From Macrosoma leucophasiata (taxonomy: Eukaryota > Arthropoda > Insecta > Lepidoptera > Hedylidae): a stretch of 64,000 nt of DNA. The notes under the pieces are model-generated. The model ran no database searches. It was not told the origin of the DNA and saw nothing but the letters and a program-made list of their open reading frames with translations. Below, one piece after another: positions 42,701 to 54,700 of this stretch (position 1 is the first letter of the stretch; every line of letters starts with the position of its first letter). The position numbers were made by a program, and so were the translations under genes. The DNA is taken from contig JAWQUS010000022.1 in NCBI GenBank assembly GCA_036365455.1, forward strand, positions 6,696,001-6,760,000, written 5' to 3'.

Positions 42701-45700
42701 ATGTTTTTCTTTCCATTTTTCTTTAAAATAAAATATATTTTACAAGCATGTGTTAATGCGAAATAATATAAAAACAGTCCCCAAAGATATTGCATTATGC
42801 AATCAAAGATATTTATGTTAGTATTGCCTCGCTTAGCAATGCTTAGCATGCGACTAACTTTTTACTGGTGGCAGAGCTTCATTGATCGAGCTCGCGGGCG
42901 TAGGCACCACCGCATTAACCTTCGACTATTACACAAGACCCCTTACACACCAAATTCCAGATGACCTAAATAAAGTAATAAATGAATGCCGTAGGTTGTG
43001 ACCGGCCTAGTTGGCACACTGCATGTTCCGAAGATTACTTATCAATATGGTAAAAAATAGAATAGAATATCAAATTGAGTAAATATCTTTCGTTGTCGAT
43101 TCCTAAGAAAGACTCTTGACCAACCAACTACTTGCCGCTAAACGGTAGTGTAAAGCACTATCGTGTTCTGGTCAAGTGGTAATGTTAGGCTGCAGTCATC
43201 ACTATAATCAATGTGAGCTGCATGCTAGTTTGCCACTTCCATTACATAAAAAAGCGAGTTGGCGATCATTTTGGGAATGGGTTTACCCCTACGAACTCTT
43301 TTTGGACCTCCTTTGCGTCACAGAGGCAAAACAACTTTGAACTAGAGGGTGGCAACGCATTTTTGTATAATGATAACTAAACGTACAGACCTACCTACCT
43401 ACATAACTTTAATTTACAAAGTAAGTTGTATCCGATGTTAGACAGTAAGTGAGTGTCAAGTACTGATACAAACCTCATTTGTTTGGCTTAACAGTATTTT
43501 TTTTTTTATTTTAAGTTTTATTTTTTGGTAATGTGAATAAATAAAAAAAAATGTAATATTCCTTGGTCTGTTTTGAGAACCTCCTTTTAACAATTACATT
43601 GTCCATAGATCTTTATCGCGCAGACATCCACGCCTCGACAAAAGGGTGTTGGAACTGACCACTGTCCTAACCACATCTGAATCCAGCAAGAATCTTTCGG
43701 ATCTGTCGAGAGAGAGTGCGGGGAATAGGACAAAAATTGTTAGTTCATTGCCAATTAAATTAATAACTAGCTGTAACTTGCGTTGCTATAGGTCGCGCCA
43801 GGTAAAAAGAACGCTGGCGGTCAAGCTGCGCAGTAGACGATTTATCGATCTATTTGGTGGTATGAGGTGCGGCGTTTTCAATCTGCCTACCAATACACGA
43901 AACCGCAAGCGAAAGCTAGATCAAAAATAAACCAATAGGGCTAGTACTTTCGTGCGCGAGTGTACCGATGCGCGAACACATCCCTTCTACTTTCTTCCAG
44001 CGTTCTTTTTACGTGGAGCGACCTTTACGCCACCAACTAAAAAATTACAGTGGCGCCAATTTGCTAACTCAGAAACCTTCGTGGGCACATGCACAACAAC
44101 TTTGCTAAATTGTTTTTGTATTATTTCGCATTAACACATGCTTGTGAAATATATTTTATTTAAAGAAAAATGGAAAGAAAAATTTGACTTCAGGCGAGAC
44201 TCGAACTCGCGGCCTACTGGGAATCTAGTCCAGCCGCTCTTCCAATTGAGCTACTGAAGTCCTGCCCGATTTGTCAAATCTTTCCTTCACATCTATTGCA
44301 TTGCTTTATGGTAGCAACATCTAGGCGACAGGTATAGCCCATTTGGGCTTGTACTTTGACAGAGGGGAAAGCCTGCATATGGCTACTCCCCTACGGTGTT
44401 GCTCTATGACGTAAGTAACCTAAAAAATGGTTATCTTGGCCATTCATGTAAATTCGAATTAACCTGTAGCTACCTCAATTCATGTAAATTAATAGGTACA
44501 TTAGAAGTTACCACATTTGAAATAACACCAAACAAAAACAATCTGTCACCAGTCATGATTCATCATATGGAATCTTAAACACTCTTATTTTATTTCAGAT
44601 TGATAATAATTTGAAGAAGTGTAGCAAAGGTAAATATTATATTCCATACTAAGTTTTGCGTGGGTAAAAATCATTAAAAAAAAAGTAAGCCGTCACGGGA
44701 TGCCTGGCAGATATTAAAATATCATTATCGTACAAGAAATAAATGCATCTGAAAAAAAAACAAACCGTACACTCAACTCAACCAAAATACTTACCCCCTT
44801 GTTCATAAACGTACATTAGATACGTTTAACCCATTCCATGTCCCATGTACCACATGTGTCCATTTGCATTGTTTTAACTATTGTGTCTGCTTGAGGGCAG
44901 TGAGCTATAGAATGCTTTATCTTTGTCAGTTGCATTTTCAAATGGGCAGGATGGAAACTAAAATACGTTTATGAATAAGGGAGTAAGTCTTCAAGACAGT
45001 CAAATAATATATAATAATAATAATAATGGCAACCCATTATACGTCCCACTGCTGGGCACGAGTCTCTCTCTTTTTTTTGGGGGGAGGCCTGGAGCTTACT
45101 CCACCACGCTGCTCCAATGGGGATTGGTGGAGGTGGGTGGGTTAGTGGCCAACCCGCTGTCGGATGTTTTCAAACCGCCCATAAGGCCTCCGACAAGGTT
45201 TAACGACTGCTATCTATCGACAGCAACCGGGACCGACGGCTTAACGTGCCCTCCGAAGCACGGAAACGCGCATTTAATTTGCCACTAGCGGTCACCCATC
45301 ACACTACCCGACCGCGCCCGTAGTGCTTAACCGAGCAGATCGCTTACGATCTACACCAGCCGCTGGGCCATGCGCGCTTCATATATAGTTATAATAATAT
45401 TTAGGTATCATTTCAGAGTTTGGCGTCACAACCGATGTGAATAGCGAAGTGTTGCGAAGCATCCGCGACACTACAAAGAAATGCTCGTAAGTTTTGCTCA
45501 AATAAATCTTTTTGTAGTGGGAGAAATTGTGTCGTAAAGGTGTTATTTTTTAAATGGACTAGTCTTCTTCACCGGGAAATCGGCTAGCGCAAAGGGCTCT
45601 CAGCTTACACATAAGACTTATGCGATTAACTGGTGGCGGTGCAACTCTAGACATCGGTTGGTGCCAACTAGAACAACGACCACGCGTTTCGTTCTAAGAT

Positions 45701-48700
45701 CAGGTCACAGTTACACTCTTGTGTTTCGCCAAGGCGGACAACGTACTAGTAAGTTTTCAGTTTAATCTGTCGAGGAACGAGATATACGTTTCCTCCGAAA
45801 AAAGGTTCTTCGAGCAGGTGAGCTGATAGCGTCTGGCCAGCCGCAGTCCAACGATTAACATTGGGAAGTTATATGTATGGGGAAACTCATGTGAAAATTT
45901 CATTAGTGCGATTCAGTGCGGTCATACGCCATCTTCCGTACTAGACGGGTACTTGTGTTTGCTCAATGTAACACTAGATGGCGCCTTATGTTGTAATGGC
46001 AACAAACTTAAAATGCGGAATGTGCCAGATCTCTTATTTAGTAGAAAAAGTATTGGTCTACTTAGCCACTATGTCAATTCACTTTTTTTTCTGATTTCTA
46101 GACACTCTCCACGGAGGACTTGTCGAAGGCGAAAACGAAGAAAGGCAGAAGTACGTTCAGACAAACCAAATTTAAAATTTGTAGCTGAATATGTTTTCTT
46201 TAAAATTACTATTGGTATTGGTAGTGCTCCAGTAAGTAAATAGAACCCGCGACCTTTGAATCAAACAGTCGTTTACCGCTAGACTAACTAGATCGTCGAT
46301 TTAATATCAAATATTTCTATTTTAGGGACGAACTGAATGCAGCGATATTAGGATGGCAGGTAACAATTATAATTATTATTTGTATATTTTAAAGATTTCT
46401 GCTACAAAAGTCAGTAACACACCTTAGGGGCCGTTCATAAAATATCACGCTTAAATAAGCTTTTTCTGAACCCTTCTCCCCTATTGTCTCGCTGTATCAC
46501 ACTATCTGTGACCCCCCTAAAAATATGTCGTCATAAAAACTGAGACCCCTCCTGAAATTACAAATTTTAATTAAAAAATATATTATATCATATAATTATT
46601 AAAAATTCAATATATCCAAAAAATATATATTTTTTAACAGATATTTTAATAAACTGCGTTGCCAGACAGGGGGTCCTCTGTCACATCTTGTCACGCTCAG
46701 TTTAACGTATTTTGCTAACGCCCCCCTTATTGAAAACAAATCACATTTATCAGCTGTAATACCTATAATATATAACATAGCTGTTTTGGTGTACAAGAGT
46801 TACTTACCATTTATTTTTTACTTGCTAGAACTTGGCGCGTCCACCGAAATCGCCCACGTCGCTCTACGAAACCGATATGAAAAGCCCGTGGTTATGCAGT
46901 CGGAGTAAGTTTTTTTTCTTTATTAGCTCGTAACTTGCAACCGTAGAGCAACTCGGCCCACCGGCCGCGGCGGACCGGAGGGGAGTAGCCATACCGTTTG
47001 TTACCGATGCAAAACAGTCTGTAATATTTTGCGGGGGGGAACTACGTATGATACACACTCACACTACAAAAATCGTTTATTATTACGAAACTCACACCTT
47101 GACCTTAACAAAATACATAAACAATTTCACGCACACATTTAAATATCTGGGCGATAGGCACAGGACCATTTGGTCTTGTACCTTGACAGAGGGGAAAGCC
47201 TGCACATGGCTACTCCCCTCCGTGTTGCTCTATGCTTGCAACTTTACCTTGCGTATGGTCTCGACTTGGCAACTTTCTACATGAATGTTTTTGGTAGTTG
47301 AGTTAGATCTTTTGTTGGTCTTTTTTGACGATATCTATTTTTAAAACGGCAACTTTTAACAGGTTTGAAAGACAAAATGGAAAATTTTTCATTTTCAGTT
47401 CACGTTTGAAAAAGTTTGAATCTAGAACAAAGTCGTTTATACATGGAGAATCAGGTATGATTATTTATTCATTTATTTGTAATATTTTTGGTACAGCTAT
47501 GTTAAAAAAAATAATGTTACTTAAGTATAAATTGCAAAACATCCAAATATTTTTAGTAAGTACCTACTTTATTTGTTGAACATATTTTTTTTTTTTTAGA
47601 TAAATCTGGTGATTTTGGAAATTGGACTGATTCAGACAACAGTACATCTAAGGCTTATGGTGGAATGTGAGTTATTTCTTATGTAGGACTACCTAACAAG
47701 AATGATAATATGGGAGAGAAACGTGGTCGCTCACTATAGGCAGAGAATATGTAATAATACCACGTATAGAATGGACACTTCGACGTCCCGCCCGATCTGC
47801 ACACATACACAACCCCTTCCTCTCTTATGGGCGACGGTTGGTATTTTGTACGTGCTACGCACACAGGTGCGCGTGTAAATACACGTCACTGATGGATTGA
47901 AACCAAATTAAGCGTTTGTATGGAATTTCGGCGGAGTGTCCGCGGTGTGCTATAGGCTTCATAAAAAGGCTCCAGGTCACTCAGAAAACAATGGAGAGAG
48001 CTATGTATGCTTGTAGTTTCTCGAGATCGTAGCAGAAATGAGGCGATCCACATGAGAACCATCGTCACCGACATAACTCACCGAATGGCGAGACTCAAGT
48101 GGCAGTGGGCAGGGCATATAGCTCGAAGAACTGACGGCCGTTGGGGCAGACGAGATCCTGAGTGGCGACCGCGTACCGGAAAACGGAGCGTAGGCAGGCC
48201 CACAATATAGACCGTAGACCTGGTTAAGGTCGCTGCAATCACTGGATCAGGGCGGCTCAGGACCGTTCGTTGTGACAAAAAAAAATATTTTTTCCATAAA
48301 TTCACACATTTTTTTTATATTATGAAAGTGGCAAACAAGCATGCAGCTCACATTGATGTTAAGTGATGACTGCAGCCTATAGACATCCACAGGAAGACCA
48401 GAGGTCAAAATGCAGATGCGTTACCACTCCTGAGGCCTAAGGTGTTATCCCTCTGAACGCATACATATTTAGGTTGTTAATTTCTTTTTTATAATCTTCA
48501 GGCAATGGATCAATCGTCATTTCAAAAGCATATTGAAAATACCGTTCAAAAGTTGTAAGTATAAAATTTTTATTGTTTTTACCACGGAATAGATAAATAA
48601 GAATGGAAAGTCCTTTGCTTCAATTTAGTATTAGAACCAGTGTCGCCGCTTTTCTCCCACCATGCAATTTCTTACACAAATGTAACACCACCTCGACAAT

Positions 48701-51700
48701 CACCCACACATTAATCTCAGGGCAGCTATTCGTTTGCGTAAGATTGCATACTAAGATGTAACGCCCGTAGACAATAAACACTCGCACGCACACAACAATA
48801 TACTCACCAATAAACTAGTCGAAGTGTAGCGAACGCATTACATGCTGTACATTGCCAGCGGAGACAGTAATAGCGTTAATTGAGCGAGTGCTTAACGAGC
48901 AATGTATTCGCTAGCAGCAACGTTTAAATAATGCAGTTTAAGTTTGAATATTCATATTCCTTTGTATATTTATATGTTTTTTACAAGTATTATAACAATA
49001 AATGTTATTTGTGACTTACCTATCAAAATATATACCTCCTCGCTTTATACTTGAGGTCTGACATTTCATATTACATGTTAAAATTGGCACTACATGGTAT
49101 TTTACCAAAAGATGCGTCGTTCGAAGCAGTCTACACGACACTACGAGCGGCGAACGAATGGTTCTGTCGAACTGTGTGTGTACACGCATAGTTGCCGTGC
49201 GCTTGCCACGCCCACATTACCATTCCATCTTTATTTATCTATTCCGTGGTTTTTACACTGATTTCGTAAATATTTTATAGATATGTGCCCGGGACTTCGT
49301 ACGCGTAGAATTTAACAAAATTATCGTTCAGTCTCTACACGGACTAAGTCGTGGGCACCTTTAATTCATAAATAGAAGTAGCCTAAGTTACGCCTTATCA
49401 CATGAGCTATCAGACAGTGAAAGTCCGGTAAAACCGGTCCAGCTATTCCCGAGATTAGCCGGAACAAAAAAGACCAACATACGAAAATTGTAAAAAAAAT
49501 GTTTTGATATATGACCGATGCATGTATACATATAAAGGCATTAAGTAAAAAGCGATTATTTTTATATCACAATTTCATTTATTTGTATGTATGTATGTAT
49601 GGAGTACAGATGTGTAGATATGTATGAATAGGTGTATAGATTAAGTTTCTGCACTGCTTCTCCATGTAAACTTTTTACTTTTTAGGGTTCCGTAGTAAAC
49701 AAGGAACCCTAAGTTTCGCCATGTCCGTCTGTCTGTCTGTCTGTCTGTCAGTCTGTCTGTCTGTCCGTCCGCGGTTTAGCGCAAAAACTATTAGTACTAG
49801 AGACTTGAAATTTGGCACAAGTATACACCTTAATTACGCCGACAAAGTGATAGAATAAAAATGTGAAAAAAAATTTTTTTAGGGTAACCTCCCCTACTAG
49901 TAACGCGCGGATATTTTTTTTTATTTTCGATTTTCATATATTGTGGTATATCGTTGGATAGGTCTTTTAAAAATATTATGGGTGCGCGAACATCATTTTT
50001 CGATTTAGTTAACTGTTCGTGACTTATAAAGCTTTAAAGTGCAAATTTTCGATAGACTCAAGTGTCCCCCCCACTACAGACTAAACGGTTGTTGTTGGAA
50101 ATTCAAACGTTACGGCAATAGTAGCTACATTTAACGAAATTAAAAGGAAAACTATCACTACCTAAGTTGGCCCTGCAAGTTTGCGAGTAATAGTCGACCA
50201 AATGTATTTTACTAGAAAATTTCGAACTCTCCAATCTCGACTCCATAGAAATTTTTTTTTTTCATTACATCTCTTACTCTGTAACTACGGAACCCTAAAC
50301 TGCGCGTGGCCAGACACGCACTTGACCGGTTTTTTTATGTAATGAAGGTGGCAAACAAGCATGCAGTTCACATTGAAGTTAAGTGATGACTGCAGCCTAA
50401 AGACATCCCCACAAAGACCAGAGGTCAAAATGCAGATGCGTTACCACTCCTGAGACTTTAGTTATTGTCTCTATAATAGTTATTACGGGGTCATACATCA
50501 CCATCTAACCGGAACACGATAGTGCTGAACACTACCATTTAGCGGCAGATACATTAGGTAATGCGGTGGTGCCTACGCCCTCGAGCTCCTACCCTGGAAC
50601 TCTACCACCAGTAAAAACTTATTTACTGTGCTAAACAAACTCTTCCATCCTCCCAATGGTCGTAAAAAGGCAAAGAGCAACACGGGCCACCGGCCGCGGC
50701 GGACCGGAGGGGAGTAGCCATATGCAGGCTTTCCCCTCCGTCAAAGTACAAGACCAAATGGTCCTACGCCTGTCGCTTAGATATTTAAATGTGTGCGTGA
50801 AATTGTTTATTGTATTTTGTTAGTCAAGGTGTGAGTTTCGTAGTAATAGACGATTTTGTAGAGTGAGTGTGTGTCACACGTATTTCTCCCCGCTAAAAAT
50901 GACAGACAGTTTTGCATCGGTAATAAACGCTATGACATATTAATCAACGTATCAGTTGTTATTCGCTTTAATTTTATGTTTGTAATTTGACCTATCACAA
51001 GCAAATTCTATTATTTCCAAGTGATTAAATGAATTTTTGAGTTTTGAGTTTTTTGAGTATGGTTACTCCTCTCAGAACTGACGCGGCGGCCGGTGGCCCG
51101 CGTTGTTCTATGTAAAAATACGACAGTTTTTCCTTCACGTATTAGTTTAATGATAATTAGAGACAAACGATATAGAAAAATTACTCTATGATCTAAAAAG
51201 CCAATTATTTTTCAGTTAAAAATGGAATATTACATCGAAGTTCCCTCATAGACGTTCTGACAAACGATAATACAAGGAAGTAAGTTTACGTAACTTCACG
51301 CCTGTAATCCCCGTAGGGGTAGGCAGAGGTAAATTTTCCGCACCCTACACAAAGCTTTCTCTGATATCATGACCCCATGGTTGACTGTCAGAGAATGCCT
51401 AGTGGCATTAAGTCCGCCATATGTACAAGGTGTATAGAAGCATAAATAAATAAATAAATAAATGCATGCATTCAATCATACATGCAAACACCCACGATTC
51501 GCCGGTTACGTTTTTGGCCCATGTAACAGGTGGCGAGCCGGTTGCCATCTCCGGGCAACTCCGAGGTACAGGGAAACTTCGAGAAAATGGAAAAATCCCA
51601 ATAGAACCAGACGTAAAGGATTTTTAACCGTTATCTCTGATAGCCCCCCGACCCGGGAATCGAACCCAGGATCTCCAGCGTAGTAGTAGTGGCCTGCTAC

Positions 51701-54700
51701 CACTAGGCTACTGAGGCAGTCAAAGTGAGGTGTGAGTTTCGTAGTAATAGATGTTTCTTGTTGTGTGTTTCACACAACAAAAACGCTACGGCCACTCCCC
51801 TCCGGTCGGCCGCCCGGCCGGTGGCCCGTGTTGTTCTATGGCTCTGAGGCATGCATTTCTCATTCAGCATTTCGCTTACGAGACTGCCTCGCGACCATGA
51901 CCATGCGTTCGGTGGACACGCGTCTGAATTTTGAGTTTGAGTGTAGGCATGGATTCTTGAAATATTGTTGGACCTTTTTGCGACACCTCGTACCTACCTA
52001 TAATTACAAATCAAACATATTAACATCAGTAAGTACCTAATTTGTTGCAATTTTGTGAGATTTGTAAAATTTTTAATAATTTTTTAAAACTTTTTAACAA
52101 ATTTTACAAAATTAAAAAAAAATAATTGTAATAAAAAATACTTTTATTACAATTTTTCAATTTTATAAATTTGGATTGCTTTAAATGGAATTTTGTGGAG
52201 CTTCGGTAGCTTAGTGGTAAAGACGCTGGTTTGTTATCCGGAGATCTAAAAATCTATAAATTTTTCAATACATTTTTTTTTTAATATAACTCTCAGTTCT
52301 GCGAAGTATTTGAAAATAATAATATATTTTATTTTAGGTGTTTCATGAAAAAAGTAACGATGCTATTCCAGGAAGAAATCACGGAACATCAAAGTATGTG
52401 AATGATTTTTTTTTTTTTAGGATTATAAAATGGTGACAGACTTACTTATTTAAAAAATTATTTTCCAGTGAATGACAAAGAATGACCCATATTTTTTTGT
52501 TTAGTCTTATCTTGCCGTTTGTAAAAGAGAGTAGGTATGGAACATTCTGTTGATACCTATTTTTATTATTAAGTATTTTTGGAACATTATTTTATTTTGT
52601 TTACTTTAACATGTTAATCAACGTATCAGTTGTTGTTCGCTTTAATTTTTAATTTTGTAATTTGACTTATCACAAGCAAATTTTATTATTAGCAAGTGAT
52701 TAAATATATTTTTGAGTTTGAGTTTATAAAATTTGCTAGTGGCAGTGTACCAGTGTAGGAAGTTGAGGGCGTAGGCACATCGACATTACCTAATCCATCT
52801 GCCGGCAAATGGTAGTGTTCAGCCAGTGCCGGATTAGCCATATAGCAGGAGTAGCAAATGCGACGGGCCCCGCGCCATTGGGGGCCCCGTGCCTGTGCCC
52901 AAAAAAAAACACAAATATGTAATACACCTTAGCTATTCTCAAAGGGAGCGTTGACCACTAATTATATTACCTATATTATTATGTTGCAAGTTGGAAATAC
53001 CACAATACTTACAGGGAGAATCTCCTAAATTTGTTTTCGATTCCTTTTCGTAAATGTTGTTTTATTTACATCCTAAATTTCAGTAGGCATTGTAACTCTA
53101 GGGCCCCATGGTCACATTTATCCGGCTTTATCCGGCACTGTGTTCAGCACTATCGTATACCGGTTACATGGTGATGTATGTATGGCCCCGTAATAATTAT
53201 CACAGAGATAAAACATCATAAACCTCAGCGGTGACAGCTGATTTAAGGTTTTTAAGACGTGTCATAAGAGGTGCCTGTCACCCTAAATGAATAAATGAGT
53301 TTCTGATTCTGATTCTGATTCAAGTGTTTCCTTTTGTTATTCTGCCTTAATAGCGTAGTGGTAGCAGGCCACTACTACTACGCTGGGGGTCCTGGGTTCG
53401 ATCCCGGGTCGAGGACTATCAGAGAACGGTTTAAAATCCTGTATCTCTGGATCTATTGGGATTTTTCCATTTTCTGGAAGTTGCCCAGTACCTCGGAGTT
53501 TGGTAATGTGCCTGGAGATGGCAACAGGCTCGCCACCTGTTACATGGGCCAAAACGTAACCGGCGAATCGTGGGTGTTTGCATGTATGATTGAATGCATG
53601 CATTTACCTCTGCCTACCCCTTCGGGGATTTTAGGCGTGAAGTTACGTTCTTTTGTTATTTTTAAATAAATAGTTTCTCAGTTATTAAAGAACATTAGAC
53701 GAAAATTCTACCTTTCCCTCTTTTCTCTGGAACTACATACTGTCCGATTTTCCTGTAAATCTCTATGTTAATGTCCTAATTACAGAGCGCGGCTTGAAGC
53801 GTCTTTATTCCACGATAAAGCGACGAAGAAAACCTTATAAATTTGGATGGTTAGTTAAAAAAAAAACACGCTATCCAACAATAAGTGTTGTGTTAATATT
53901 TTTATGTAATGGAAGTGGCAAACAAGCATGCAGTTCACATTGATGTTAAGTGATGACTGCAGCCTATAGACACCCACACAAAGACCAATGTCAAAATGCA
54001 GATGCGTTACCACTCCTGAGGCCTAAAATTACAGGGCCGTACATAACCACCTGACCGGAACACGATAGTGCTGAACACTACCATTTAGCGGCAAGTATAT
54101 TAGGTAATGCGGTGGTGCCTACGCCCGTCAGCTCCGTCACTGGAGCTCTACCACCAGTAAAAGTTTTATTTCTTCATACAACATAAAAGATCATAATTTT
54201 TTAACCCCTCCCCCGACCCTAATAAGACCCATGTGGTCGTTTATAATATCACCAACTGACATAGAGCAACACGGGCCACCGGCCGCGGCGGACCGGAGGG
54301 GAGTAGCCATATGCAGGCTTTCCCCTCTTTCAAAGTACAAGCACAAGTGTTCCTACGCCTGTCGCCTAGATGTTTAAATGTGTGCGTGCAATTGTTTATG
54401 TATTTTGTTAAAGTCAAGGTGTGAGTTTCGTAGATACACGATTTTTGTAGTGTGAGTGTGTGTCACACGTATTTCCTCCCGCAAGAAATGATTAGACTGT
54501 TTTGCATCGGTAATAAGCGCTATAGCTACTCGCCTCCGGTCCGCCGCGGCCGGGCGCCCGTGTTGCTCTATGGGCTGAGAGCGTCCTCTGCGCTCGCCGG
54601 TTGCCCGATAAAGTAGACTAGGCCGGCTCGACACGTGCCGCCTACATCCATCCAAAAAAAAACCATTAAAAAAAAAATTGTTCTTAACAAAAAAAGAGTT

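Noticed and set aside
43646..43930. 94-codon single-exon gene
   Set aside because: Only the first part (43624-43738) reads as protein and it fits the LIM-gene phases; the rest runs past a gttagt donor into the intron.
45518..45539. A possible 22-nt exon between 45486 and 46102
   Set aside because: Its borders are acceptable, but its phase leads to a stop in the exon at 46326, so it is not part of the consistent chain.
45953..46243. 96-codon frame containing the exon at 46102
   Set aside because: Apart from the 49-nt exon it is repeat and intron; splice sites and phase argue for the short exon.
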